A stretch of DNA of 16,503 nt from NIOZ-UU13 sp048635425 (GCA_048635425.1 JAIVYN010000059.1:1-16503); one strand, 5' to 3'. Counted from the stretch's first letter, positions 1 to 7,866 are shown. Made by a program: numbers and translations. Notes: generated from the letters alone by a model not told the origin.

Positions 1-850
1 TCGCGCCTAAATGCGGCGTAACAATGCAATTCTCAAATTCGGAAAACCGGGTATTCTCCGGCGGCTCCTTGGGATAAACATCAAGAGCAGCACCGGCGAT
101 ACGTTTCTCGGCAAGGGCATCATAGAGCGCATCTTCGTTAATAATACCGCCGCGTGCGCAATTGATTAGCCGAACGGTCGGCTTCATCATTTTTATTTGC
201 TCTGAGCCAATCATATTCAACGTCTGCTCATTTCGCGGCACATGAACGCTGATATAATCGGCTTCCTTGAAGATTCGCTCTAAGCTGTCGCATATTTCAA
301 CGCCGATTTTTCCCGCATCAGGCGGTGCAGCTAATGGGTCATAGCCTAAGATTTTCATATTGAAGCCTTTTGCCATTTTCGCCACAGCCATACCAATCCT
401 GCCTAATCCTATCAAGCCGAGCACTTTATTATTCAACTGGTTGCCCATATATTTTTTTCTGTCCCAGGCCCCGCCTTTTAAGCTTGTGCAGGCCGGCACA
501 ACGTTCCGGCTCATCCCAAGTATTAACGCCATCGTATGTTCAGCAGCGCTGAGGGTATTACCGCCGGGCGTATTCATAACCAGGATACCCTTTCTTGTGG
601 CCTCCGGGATGTCGATATTATCGACGCCGACGCCCGCCCTGGCGATTGCCTTTAATTTACCATGACTACTCAAGACCTTAGCCGTAACCTTCGTACCGCT
701 TCGGATAATTATGCCGTCGTGTTCACCGATAATCTTAGCTAATTCATCTTCGCTTATTCCGGTTTTAACAACAGCCTCAACGCCGTCCATCGATTTGAGT
801 AAATCGATACCTTCTTGTGCAAGTTTGTCTGTAATCAGAACCTTAATCAT
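1..850 (-). CDS. serA: D-3-phosphoglycerate dehydrogenase, C-terminus cut by window edge
   Basis: Oxidises 3-phosphoglycerate to 3-phosphohydroxypyruvate with NAD, the first committed step of serine synthesis, in the cytoplasm. I translated the minus strand: 283 residues are present before the window ends. The N-terminal substrate-binding segment (about 1-100) includes GVGVDNID at 73-80. The Rossmann fold carries GLGRIG at 148-153, and D171 in GYDP is the expected NAD-ribose ligand. The family catalytic residues are visible: R233 in NCARGG, E262 in YPKEPP and H280 in TPHLGA. The missing remainder would hold the end of the catalytic domain and possibly an ACT-type regulatory domain, so the SerA subtype cannot be decided. 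The ATG at 850-848 is preceded by GGAG at normal spacing. A promoter-like pair lies upstream. The family could in principle include other 2-hydroxyacid dehydrogenases, but the N-terminus and motifs fit SerA well. Confidence 0.93.
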   Translation of the reverse strand, partial: MIKVLITDKLAQEGIDLLKSMDGVEAVVKTGISEDELAKIIGEHDGIIIRSGTKVTAKVLSSHGKLKAIARAGVGVDNIDIPEATRKGILVMNTPGGNTLSAAEHTMALILGMSRNVVPACTSLKGGAWDRKKYMGNQLNNKVLGLIGLGRIGMAVAKMAKGFNMKILGYDPLAAPPDAGKIGVEICDSLERIFKEADYISVHVPRNEQTLNMIGSEQIKMMKPTVRLINCARGGIINEDALYDALAEKRIAGAALDVYPKEPPENTRFSEFENCIVTPHLGA

Positions 851-893
851 TGTCCAGCTCCAAAAAAACTAATTTTTCAACTATAAAATCCAT

Positions 894-921
894 ATTTTAG
901 TCGGACTTCTAATAATTGCAA
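894..921 (-). promoter_or_regulatory. Putative sigma70 promoter of serA
   Basis: On the minus strand TTGCAA (921-916) and TAAAAT (899-894) are separated by 16 bp. They lie about 44 bp upstream of the serA start codon, and a GGAG ribosome-binding site follows in the leader. This is a match by eye to sigma70 consensus boxes only; the surrounding DNA is AT-rich, so chance matches are possible. Confidence 0.4.
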
Positions 922-1171
922 GCGCAGAAAATTTTCGGACACATACAGAAGTGAATATGTTATAAGGCAAGGTTTGGCATTCCCCTCCCAAATAATCAAT
1001 ATCGTAGTCGAAGATTCACTCAGGGCGAAATCCGCCTACGCTGAAAGCCCGCCTCCGGAGGGACGGAATCAATTATAAACGCTCCTTAAATCAGACAAAG
1101 AAAATTATTATTTTCTTAGCTCGATTAAAAATATTTTACTCTGAGCCAAAAAAGCCTGCCTTGAATTAGCC

Positions 1172-1219
1172 GCAGCCTTGAGCCCGTTCGGCTACGCTCA
1201 GGGTAAACTCCGTCGAAGG
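1172..1219. repeat. Fragment of dispersed GAGC/CTCAGGG repeat family
   Basis: The stretch contains TTGAGCCC, GCTCAGGG and a 21-bp motif at 1199-1219 that begins CAGGGTAAACTCCG. The same motif recurs inverted at 6017-6037 and 7155-7175 with one or two differences each. All three copies lie between genes, marking a dispersed repeat family of this genome. It resembles a REP/MITE-like palindromic element; there is no coding capacity. Confidence 0.65.
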
Positions 1220-1256
1220 ATCAAAGTCTCTACCCTGATCCACGTGCTGAGCAATG

Positions 1257-1297
1257 TCGAATGAGCAGTCGAAGGAGCAGTCGAAGGGTCAGCCGAA
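1257..1297. repeat. 12-bp tandem repeat, about 3.4 copies
   Basis: Three consecutive 12-mers TCGAATGAGCAG, TCGAAGGAGCAG and TCGAAGGGTCAG are followed by a partial CCGAA. They differ by one to three bases. The unit resembles part of the neighbouring GAGC-type repeat family, so it probably arose by local slippage within such an element. Confidence 0.75.
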
Positions 1298-1868
1298 TCA
1301 TCCATCACCCAGCTACCACTCACTATTCACCACTTAACAACTTACTACTCACCCGTGAAATTTCTGTAATAAATTTAGCTATCTGCCTGCCCTTGCTGCT
1401 CTTGACTTTTCGACCCTCATTGTTGATTTGTTTTCGAGAATTGGGCAAATTTAGTCAAAAAAAACATATTTTTGTGAATTTACCCGAAAAAATGCTAAAA
1501 AATACGAAAAAACGCTCATTTTCAAAATCGCTCCAAATCTTCTTAAGCATTTGTGCATCATAGACTTATAAATTTTTCGTGAAATGTCTGAAAAACTAAA
1601 TGTCCAAACACTTATCCCCTCATGTGCTCTCCTAATCGAAAATTCATCAAGACTTATATGCCCCATCTTACCTAATGTATACATTACTGCCTTATACATA
1701 CGCTTCTTGTTCTCTAATTTCCGCCGTTTTTTAGGAAACAGCAGCCTCTTATTCTTTAAGCGTTTTACAAAATTTGTCCCTTCTGTACAGCTATTTGTTA
1801 CCGCTGGAAAAAAGCGAAAAAAGTATCTTCAACAGTCTGAATAACTAAATGTCCTATAGATAATTTAT

Positions 1869-1897
1869 TTGTCAAAAAGGTTTTAATGTCGTATAAT
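1869..1897 (+). promoter_or_regulatory. Sigma70-type promoter of the secretion operon
   Basis: TTGTCA (1869-1874) and a perfect TATAAT (1892-1897) are separated by exactly 17 bp. Transcription would start near 1904, giving a leader of about 34 bases before gspE, with AGGGA at 1925-1929 as ribosome-binding site. This is the best promoter match in the window and the only clear one ahead of the nine pseudopilus genes, so the operon is probably driven by the housekeeping sigma factor. Confidence 0.75.
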
Positions 1898-1937
1898 AGA
1901 ATGGATTCAAAACGAAATAGTTAAAGGGAAGACTCTG

Positions 1938-3701
1938 ATGGGAAAGATGAAAGAAGCACAAAAGCTTCCTCCTGTAGAGCAGTTAAGGGGTAGAACCCTC
2001 GGCAGAATACTCATTAAGATGGGTGCACTCAGCAGGGAAAAGGTCCATGAATGCCTGAAAATCCAGAGCCAACGGCAAGGGGTAAAAATAGGCCAGATTT
2101 TCCTTGAACTGGGTCTTGTTGATGAAGTCCAGCTACAGATGGCACTTGCGGCCCAACGCGGAATGGAATATGTAAGCCTTGATGGTTTTGATATTCCTCC
2201 TGATGTGGTCGAAAAGGTCCCGGCGCAAATGGCAAAGACATACCACATCGTACCAATTGAATATAATCGGGAACAAAATGAATTGACCGTTGCCCTTGAC
2301 AGCCCCGATAACTTCAGAGCTACCGACGATCTAAGCACACTGATGGGTTTTAAGGTTACTGCGAAGATCACCGACCGTGATGTGTTGGAAAGTGCTTTGA
2401 CGAAATATTACGAGACACAGGACGAAAACATCACTGAGCTGATAGATGAAATACAAGGTGATAGTTTCCTTGCGGAATTTGAGGGCAGAAATCAAAGTAT
2501 TGACCTGGATGAATTGAAGGAACTCTCTGAATCGAATCCCGTCAAGAAACTGCTGAACCTGGTTTTGCTGCAGGCGATTCGTGACAAGGCCTCGGACATC
2601 CATTTTGAGCCCTTTGAAAATGAGTATAAGATGCGTTACCGCATTGATGGTGTGCTCTACGAAATGGTTCCTCCACCAAAATACATCGCTGCGGCTCTTA
2701 GCTCACGTATAAAGGTTATGGCAAACCTGGACATCGCTGAGAGACGTCTGCCACAAGACGGCCGAATATCACTGACGGTAGAAAACAATCCAATTGATTT
2801 GCGTGTTAGTGTTCTGCCGACAATGTTCGGAGAAAGTGTTGTATTGCGTGTTCTGGATAGAAGCCAGGCCATGTTTGATTTGGCGGCACTTGGCTTAAGG
2901 ACGGATGCCCAGGAAATAATCCGTCAGCTTATACACAAGCCTAATGGTATTATAATTGTTACTGGTCCTACCGGATGCGGCAAAACCACCACTCTTTACT
3001 CAGCTTTACATGAGCTTAATGATATTGGAACGAAGATAATTACCACCGAGGACCCGATAGAATATGACATTGACGGTATTATTCAGGTTCAAATGAAACC
3101 GGCTATTGGCCTGGTATTCGCAAGGTGCCTTCGGTCAATTTTGCGTCAGGACCCCGATATTATATTAGTCGGAGAGATTCGTGACCTTGAAACAGCAGAG
3201 ATTGCCGCCCAGTCCTCTCTAACAGGCCACATTGTATTTACCACCCTGCACACAACCGATGCCCCAAGTTCGATAGCACGACTTTTAGATTTGGGGATTG
3301 AGCCGTTTCTTCTTACCGCTACTATTGAAGGCATCGTCTCCCAGCGATTGGTGAGGAGAATATGTGAAAACTGCAAAACCGCGTTCGAGCCAAGTGAAGC
3401 TCAATTAATGGAGTTACAACTTACGCCGGATGATATTAAAGGTAAGAAGTTTTATTACGGCCGAGGCTGCAGCAAGTGTAATGGGACCGGTTATAGAGGT
3501 CGAATAGGTGTTTTTGAGATTATGGTATTCAATGATGAGATACGAGACTTGGTTATGAATCAGGCTTCAACGGCGGTTCTGCGTTCGGCAGGCCAGAAAG
3601 CAGGTATGAGGCTGCTGCGTGATAACGGCCTGGAGGCAATATATGACGGCGTCACCACCATAGATGAGGTTGTAAAAGAAACAATAATGGAAGAAGTATA
3701 G
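1938..3701 (+). CDS. gspE: Type II secretion / type IV pilus assembly ATPase GspE/PilB
   Basis: Hexameric cytoplasmic ATPase that powers pseudopilus assembly at the inner membrane. The 587 residues show two tandem MshEN-like motifs, LGxxLxxxGxLxxxxVxxxLxxQ at 21-43 and a second at 51-73, followed by the rest of the N-terminal domain to about 158. The core has Walker A GPTGCGKT at 343-350 (Cys where Ser is usual), an Asp box around 365-384, Walker B near 401-415 (ILVGEIRD) and a His box HIVFTTLHTTDA at 431-442. A tetracysteine zinc motif, C476/C479 and C511/C514, is typical of GspE and PilB. The ATG at 1938 follows AGGGA at 8-base spacing; an ATG three codons on is an alternative. First gene of the operon. 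GspE and PilB cannot be separated by motifs alone; the GspH-K-like genes downstream favour GspE. Confidence 0.95.
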   Translation: MGKMKEAQKLPPVEQLRGRTLGRILIKMGALSREKVHECLKIQSQRQGVKIGQIFLELGLVDEVQLQMALAAQRGMEYVSLDGFDIPPDVVEKVPAQMAKTYHIVPIEYNREQNELTVALDSPDNFRATDDLSTLMGFKVTAKITDRDVLESALTKYYETQDENITELIDEIQGDSFLAEFEGRNQSIDLDELKELSESNPVKKLLNLVLLQAIRDKASDIHFEPFENEYKMRYRIDGVLYEMVPPPKYIAAALSSRIKVMANLDIAERRLPQDGRISLTVENNPIDLRVSVLPTMFGESVVLRVLDRSQAMFDLAALGLRTDAQEIIRQLIHKPNGIIIVTGPTGCGKTTTLYSALHELNDIGTKIITTEDPIEYDIDGIIQVQMKPAIGLVFARCLRSILRQDPDIILVGEIRDLETAEIAAQSSLTGHIVFTTLHTTDAPSSIARLLDLGIEPFLLTATIEGIVSQRLVRRICENCKTAFEPSEAQLMELQLTPDDIKGKKFYYGRGCSKCNGTGYRGRIGVFEIMVFNDEIRDLVMNQASTAVLRSAGQKAGMRLLRDNGLEAIYDGVTTIDEVVKETIMEEV

Positions 3702-3750
3702 GAGGGACTGGTTCGTTATGAATCGGGACTTAATATATAATCGTCAATAC

Positions 3751-3759
3751 AAAGGAGGT
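3751..3759 (+). promoter_or_regulatory. Near-perfect Shine-Dalgarno site of gspF
   Basis: AAAGGAGGT lies seven bases before the gspF ATG. It is the strongest ribosome-binding site in the operon; the last five genes have none that is recognisable, which suggests that the platform protein start is set independently of upstream translation. Confidence 0.75.
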
Positions 3760-3766
3760 ATTTAAG

Positions 3767-5023
3767 ATGCCAGTTTTTCAATATGCAGCGCTGGATGCTC
3801 AGGGCGTAGAGATAAAAGACGAGATAGACGCCCTCAGCCAGAAGGAAGCAATAAGCAAGATACGCAATTTGGGGTATTTCCCAACGAAGGTCCGTGAACG
3901 AGGTGCGGGGAAGAAGCCGGGAGCAAAAAGAGCTGCTGCCAGGCCGACACGCAAACGAGGTACCGGCGGCAAGGTCAAAGTCAAGTTTATAACGCAATTC
4001 GCAAGACAGCTTTCGACGCTACAGGACGCGGGTTTGCCTATTTTGCGGTCCTTGAGGATTCTCGAGGAACAGCAAAAATCGGGAACATTCAAGAGGGTTA
4101 TCGGTTACGTTGCCGATGACATTGAGGGCGGTTCCACGCTCTCGGAAGCTATGGCCAGATATCCCAAAACCTTTGACCGGCTGTTCACCGGTATGGTGGC
4201 GGCAGGTGAAACCGGCGGTGTGCTGGATTTGATATTGGCTCGTGTGGCTGACTTTATGGAAAAGGCCCAGAAACTCAAATCGCGAGTTAAAAGTGCGATG
4301 GTCTATCCGATAGTGGTTTTGACCGCGGCTTTCGGTATTCTTTTGGCGTTGATGAAGTATGTGATACCGCAGTTTAAGACGGTGCTTGAGGAGATGGTCT
4401 CAGGTGAGCTGAACCCGGTAACGACCACAGTGCTCGGGATAAGCAACTGGATTGCCACACAATATGGCTGGGTGGTCATAATAGGCATTCCGTTTGGAAT
4501 AGTTTTTCTGCTCAAAATTGCGAGGAAGTTTCACGCCGGCAGATATGTTCTGGATTCAGTAAAACTGAAGCTTCCGGTTATGGGACAGCTTACCAATAAA
4601 GTGTCGGTAACACGATGGACCAGAACACTCGGAACATTGATTGGTGCCGGTGTGCCGATTCTGGACGCCCTTACTGTTACGCGTGAGACAGCGGGAAATG
4701 AAGTCTTTGCCAATATGCTCAACAATGTCCACAATTCCATCAGGCAGGGCGATACATTTGCCGACCCTCTACGACAGTCCAAAACCGTTGACTTAATCGT
4801 TTCCAATATGGTTGCCGTGGGTGAGGAAACAGGTGACCTGGACAAGATGCTTCTGAAAGTGGCGGACAACTTCGATGAGCAGGTTGACGTGCTGGTTGCC
4901 TCGTTAATGTCGATGCTTGAGCCGATTATGATTATTGTGCTTGGCGGTATCGTTATGACTATCGTTTTAGCGGTATTTTTACCGATGATACAGGTAATTA
5001 CAAGCTTAGGCACGCAAGCATAA
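3767..5023 (+). CDS. gspF: Type II secretion inner-membrane platform protein GspF/PilC
   Basis: Polytopic inner-membrane protein that couples the ATPase to pseudopilin insertion. The 418 residues begin with the family-typical MPVFQYAALDAQG segment and a cytoplasmic part with a very basic linker (about 46-72, rich in Lys/Arg/Gly). Two T2SF repeats follow, about 73-200 and 275-405, each with a GE-TG signature (AAGETGG at 145-151, GEETGD at 352-357). Three hydrophobic spans are visible near 178-200, 233-250 and 385-410. Length is normal for the family. The ribosome-binding site AAAGGAGGT (3751-3759) is almost perfect and fixes the ATG at 3767. It lies 65 bp after gspE. Confidence 0.95.
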   Translation: MPVFQYAALDAQGVEIKDEIDALSQKEAISKIRNLGYFPTKVRERGAGKKPGAKRAAARPTRKRGTGGKVKVKFITQFARQLSTLQDAGLPILRSLRILEEQQKSGTFKRVIGYVADDIEGGSTLSEAMARYPKTFDRLFTGMVAAGETGGVLDLILARVADFMEKAQKLKSRVKSAMVYPIVVLTAAFGILLALMKYVIPQFKTVLEEMVSGELNPVTTTVLGISNWIATQYGWVVIIGIPFGIVFLLKIARKFHAGRYVLDSVKLKLPVMGQLTNKVSVTRWTRTLGTLIGAGVPILDALTVTRETAGNEVFANMLNNVHNSIRQGDTFADPLRQSKTVDLIVSNMVAVGEETGDLDKMLLKVADNFDEQVDVLVASLMSMLEPIMIIVLGGIVMTIVLAVFLPMIQVITSLGTQA

Positions 5024-5074
5024 GAACCGAACAAATAAATTAAACCGTTTAACTGAACAGTAAGGAGAAAAGAA

Positions 5075-5950
5075 ATGAAATCAATCATCAAACAATCCAA
5101 CAGGAAAGCGGCATTTACTATTATCGAGTTGCTAACGGTTATGAGCATTATTGTAATCCTCATAGGCGTTCTTGTGCCGGCGCTGAACAACGTCAGGAAG
5201 TACGCCAAGAAGGTAAAACAACTGGCTCAGTTTAACAGTATCCAGTCTGCCATAGAACTTTTCAGTAATGAGAACGATGGTTATCCACCTTCCGGTGCGA
5301 TGGACGGAGCTGGTCAACCCTACTGTGGTGCGATGAAGCTTTGTGAGGCAATGATGGGACGGGATTTATTGGGCTTTCACCAGGATTCGGTCTTCAGGGC
5401 AGATGGTATGGATGCTGCCGGTGGTAGGGACATATACCTGCCTACTCCCGATAATTTAAGAGCCAGAATGGGAACACTTCTACAATTCGAAAATGCCAAC
5501 GCATATAGATTAGGTGTAGATATATACGGTCCCGGTCAGACAGCTCCTTTTCCGGAGAGTGCTTTTGTTTTATGTGATGTGTACACACGTGACATGCGAA
5601 CCGGCAAAAAGACGGGGATGCCTATACTTTACTACAAGGCAGAGGCGTCGAACTACCTGCATGACCCCAACACCGCGCCAACACCTCAGGACAGCATGGG
5701 TAATATCTACAATTACTGGGACAATCACGCTTTGGTTAATCTCGGTAAGCCGTGGGAAGAAGCAGACAAGGTTACGACGCATAGTCTTGCAGAACCTGCA
5801 AGGTTCTACAGAAATACAAGGAATAATCAGATTACCACGGTGCGCCGACCTTATCGGACCGACTCTTACATACTGATTTCCGCTGGCTATGATGGCGAGT
5901 ACGGTACTGCTGACGATATATGCAATTTTGATTGGAAATACAGAGAATGA
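5075..5950 (+). CDS. Large GspG-like pseudopilin 1
   Basis: Probable structural subunit of the pseudopilus. The 291 residues begin with a basic leader and a prepilin methylation motif: cleavage is expected after A13, giving mature F14 and the conserved Glu at +5 (E18 in FTIIELL), then a hydrophobic helix to about 38. Ala at -1 replaces the usual Gly. The middle contains YCGAMKL at 82-88, DLLGFH at 97-102 and LCDV at 166-169. The C-terminus, DSYILISAGYDGEYGTADDI (263-282), is the calcium-loop-like tail seen in GspG relatives. At 291 residues it is about twice the usual GspG length because of the middle module. It is a clear paralogue of the next gene. RBS AAGGAG lies 8 bases before the ATG. 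Only 51 bp after gspF. Confidence 0.88.
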   Translation: MKSIIKQSNRKAAFTIIELLTVMSIIVILIGVLVPALNNVRKYAKKVKQLAQFNSIQSAIELFSNENDGYPPSGAMDGAGQPYCGAMKLCEAMMGRDLLGFHQDSVFRADGMDAAGGRDIYLPTPDNLRARMGTLLQFENANAYRLGVDIYGPGQTAPFPESAFVLCDVYTRDMRTGKKTGMPILYYKAEASNYLHDPNTAPTPQDSMGNIYNYWDNHALVNLGKPWEEADKVTTHSLAEPARFYRNTRNNQITTVRRPYRTDSYILISAGYDGEYGTADDICNFDWKYRE

Positions 5951-6000
5951 TGGCTTCGGGGAGGTGGAAGTTTGAGTGTTCAGTTTTGAGTTACATGAAG

Positions 6001-6112
6001 ATTCTTCCCCTTCGACCCTTCGGCGGAGTTTACCCTGAGCGCAGCCGAATGGGCTCAGGGCAAGCTTTATTTCGCTCAAGGCTAAAGGCTATTTCCGCTC
6101 CGGATAACAAAA
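6001..6112. repeat. Dispersed palindromic repeat between the two large pseudopilin genes
   Basis: This copy of the CTTCG/GCTCAGGG repeat family lies entirely between genes. It includes the 21-bp motif at 6017-6037 and a 38-bp core at 6053-6090. The core matches 7069-7106 in inverted orientation with a single mismatch, so the two copies bracket the second large pseudopilin gene. It contains GAGC/GCTC self-complementary blocks and could fold in the transcript. Confidence 0.75.
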
Positions 6113-6173
6113 GGGGCGAAATATTATTGTGTTTTTGATTAGTTTCATAGGCATATAAAAAGAGGGAATAACT

Positions 6174-7016
6174 GTGAGGCGAAAAAGGACAGGATTTACA
6201 ATTGTTGAGTTGTTAGCGGCTCTTGGGATAATTGCATTGATGGTTGGGCTTCTTATCCCTGCTTTAAGTATGGTGCGCAAAACAGCAAAAGAGACAAAAC
6301 AAAAGGCCCAGTTTACGACAATCGAGCTGGCTCTAACGGCCTTTAAGAACGACTATGGTGACTATCCTCGTTCTGACTGGCCATTACCGCCGGCGCCGTG
6401 GAGTGATTACTGTGGCGCACAGAAGCTCGCCGAAGCCCTTGTAGGCTGGGACCTGTTAGGATTTCATCCGAAATCGGATTTCAGGTCTAATGGGCGCAAT
6501 GACGATGGAGAGTTCATATACGATGCCAACAATCCCATTTTTTTTGACCAGAGAAGAGGTCCTTATCTGGAGCTCGCCACCTTCGATGCTTTTAGATTAG
6601 GTAACATCTCAATTCTTAACCCCGGCTTGTTTTTTGATACCAGGCCTCTGGCGCCGAATACTTTTGTACTTTGCGATGTCTTCGGCGAAAAGAAAATAAT
6701 GTTATCTGACGGCAAGACGGTCAGGGCGGGGGCGCCAATTCTTTACTACAGGGCAAACACTTCCGCCAAAACAATACGTGAAATTTACAATGCTCAGGAC
6801 AACGACGTACTTATTCAGATAAAACAGCAGACAGACAACAAGGAGCAACCCTTATCCAGGCCTGCCGGCCAGTTTCAATATTTCTATGATTATATCAGAG
6901 ACCCGAAGATAAGCGCCAGACCCTGGCCTTACAGGCCTGATTCTTACATATTGATCTCAGCGGGGGCCGATGGTCTTTACGGGACAAGCGACGACATTCG
7001 CAACTTTGGAAATTAA
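6174..7016 (+). CDS. Large GspG-like pseudopilin 2
   Basis: Second large pseudopilin, 280 residues, paralogous to the gene just upstream. Classical leader MRRKRTG then FTIVE: cleavage after G7, Glu +5 is E12, hydrophobic helix to about 30. It shares with its neighbour YCGAQKL at 79-85, DLLGFH at 93-98, LCDV at 166-169, PILYYRA around 188-194 and the tail DSYILISAGADGLYGTSDDI (256-275). The two shared cysteines (C80 and C167; C83 and C167 in the neighbour) could form a disulfide. The start is GTG at 6174, chosen because AGAGGG lies 7 bases upstream and the leader then has normal length. Probably a shaft or specialised subunit of the pseudopilus; how labour is divided between the two copies is unknown. 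Confidence 0.87.
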   Translation: MRRKRTGFTIVELLAALGIIALMVGLLIPALSMVRKTAKETKQKAQFTTIELALTAFKNDYGDYPRSDWPLPPAPWSDYCGAQKLAEALVGWDLLGFHPKSDFRSNGRNDDGEFIYDANNPIFFDQRRGPYLELATFDAFRLGNISILNPGLFFDTRPLAPNTFVLCDVFGEKKIMLSDGKTVRAGAPILYYRANTSAKTIREIYNAQDNDVLIQIKQQTDNKEQPLSRPAGQFQYFYDYIRDPKISARPWPYRPDSYILISAGADGLYGTSDDIRNFGN

Positions 7017-7050
7017 GCCCCCCATAATAAATTACTCGCTGTAGTGTCTT

Positions 7051-7200
7051 GTCATTCTGAGCGAAGAGAGCCTTTAGCCCTGAGCGAAATAAAGCTTGCC
7101 CTGAGCATAGCCGAAGGGCCGAAGGGGAAGAATCTCGCTATTTTAGCAAGAGACCCTTCGCGGAGTTTACCCTTGAGCGAAGCGAAGGGCTCAGGGTGAC
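7051..7200. repeat. 150-bp palindromic MITE-like element
   Basis: The element starts GTCATTCTGAGC (7051-7062) and ends GCTCAGGGTGAC (7189-7200), which are inverted repeats with two mismatches. It contains the inverted copy of the 38-bp core (7069-7106), an internal hairpin around TCTCGCTATTTTAGCAAGAGA, and the 21-bp motif at 7155-7175. It has no coding capacity and fills most of the gap between two pseudopilin genes. No clear target duplication flanks it. Elements with such ends are mobilised in trans in other bacteria; whether that applies here is inference. Confidence 0.75.
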
Positions 7201-7231
7201 ATAGAAGATTTTGATTGAGCAAGCTAAAGCT

Positions 7232-7708
7232 ATGAAAAGTTACAAATACAAGCATGGCGTAACCCTTGTCGAGATACTGGTCGTGGTATCTATAATCGCG
7301 CTGCTGGCTTCAATGGTAATCGGCATCGCCGCTCGTATCGATAATCAGTCCAAAGAAAGGTGCCTCGAAAGTACCTTTGAACTGCTGGAATGCGCACTGC
7401 AGGAATATTGCGAATACACAGGTAAATTTCCCGAACAGCCCGAAAAGAATTTTACAAACGTGCTCGTGCATTCGGAATATCTTTATAACGAGCTAAGCTT
7501 GATACCGGAGTCTCGGAAGATATTGGAAAAAATCGCCGATTCCTTGCTAAAGAACGAATTCGGAGCTGCTGAGACGCCGGCGGAGATATATGACCCATGG
7601 GGGATGGCGCTGGATTACAGATATGTTCCCGGTGACAATTTCCCGGAGCTGGTATCGGCCGGGCCGGATAAAATCTTCGGCACTGCTGATGATATAAGTA
7701 ACAGATGA
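7232..7708 (+). CDS. gspG: Short GspG-like pseudopilin
   Basis: 158 residues, the normal size for the major pseudopilin GspG. Leader MKSYKYKHG then VTLVE: cleavage after G9, unusual Val at +1, Glu +5 is E14, hydrophobic helix to about 34. The C-terminal part has YDPWGMALDYRY at 120-131, like the DPWG-x-YxY block of GspG, and ends SAGPDKIFGTADDI (142-155), the calcium-site tail. I chose ATG 7232 over an in-frame TTG at 7211 because it gives a leader of ordinary length; neither has a strong ribosome-binding site. Three cysteines (44, 54, 60) in the helical stalk are unusual. It may be the true shaft subunit, with the two longer relatives upstream as variants. Confidence 0.83.
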   Translation: MKSYKYKHGVTLVEILVVVSIIALLASMVIGIAARIDNQSKERCLESTFELLECALQEYCEYTGKFPEQPEKNFTNVLVHSEYLYNELSLIPESRKILEKIADSLLKNEFGAAETPAEIYDPWGMALDYRYVPGDNFPELVSAGPDKIFGTADDISNR

Positions 7709-7750
7709 CAGAGAACAGACAACAGAGGACAGAAGCCAGAAAAGAATATT

Positions 7751-7866
7751 GAATATCCACCGCAAGGTGTCCCGTGGAGAACAAGGAATATCTAAGTCAG
7801 AAGTTGAGATTGCTTCGCCCCACAGCTTCGCTTTTGCAAAGCAAAACGGTGGTGCTCGCAATGACA
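7751..7866. repeat. Repeat-derived spacer before the GspH-like gene
   Basis: The spacer follows an ACAGA-rich simple stretch (7706-7742). It holds a small hairpin CACC-GCAA-GGTG (7757-7768) and a palindromic element GAGATTGCTTCG ... GCTCGCAATGACA (about 7806-7865) with a perfect inner hairpin TTTTGC-AAA-GCAAAA (7832-7846). The downstream reading frame is open through this stretch up to a TTG at 7749, but the encoded extension is repeat sequence and not a plausible protein start. Confidence 0.6.

Larger units (their letters stand above)
851..1937. other. Gene-poor intergenic region between serA and gspE
   Basis: This 1.09-kb stretch separates two divergently transcribed genes. From left to right it holds the serA promoter region, a palindrome-rich fragment near 1012-1064 (including the 10-bp palindrome CCTCCGGAGG), a fragment of the GAGC/CTCAGGG dispersed repeat family (1172-1219), a 12-bp tandem repeat (1257-1297), a CACT/TTCAC-rich simple stretch to about 1350, and an AT-rich part (1380-1868). 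In the AT-rich part GGGCAAATT at 1443 and AATTTACCC at 1477 form a loose inverted repeat, and the minus strand stays open from about 1828 to 1451. Short open frames here run through repeat sequence or lack a ribosome-binding site, so none is called as a gene. Confidence 0.6.

Noticed and set aside
1261..1563. Open frame of 100 codons on the plus strand
   Set aside because: It begins within the 12-bp tandem repeat, has a Ser/Arg then Leu-rich composition typical of chance translation, and has no ribosome-binding site.
851..1937. tRNA, small RNA or riboswitch in the long leader regions
   Set aside because: No cloverleaf, GTTCGA-type T-loop block or known riboswitch core was recognised by eye in this or the other long intergenic region.
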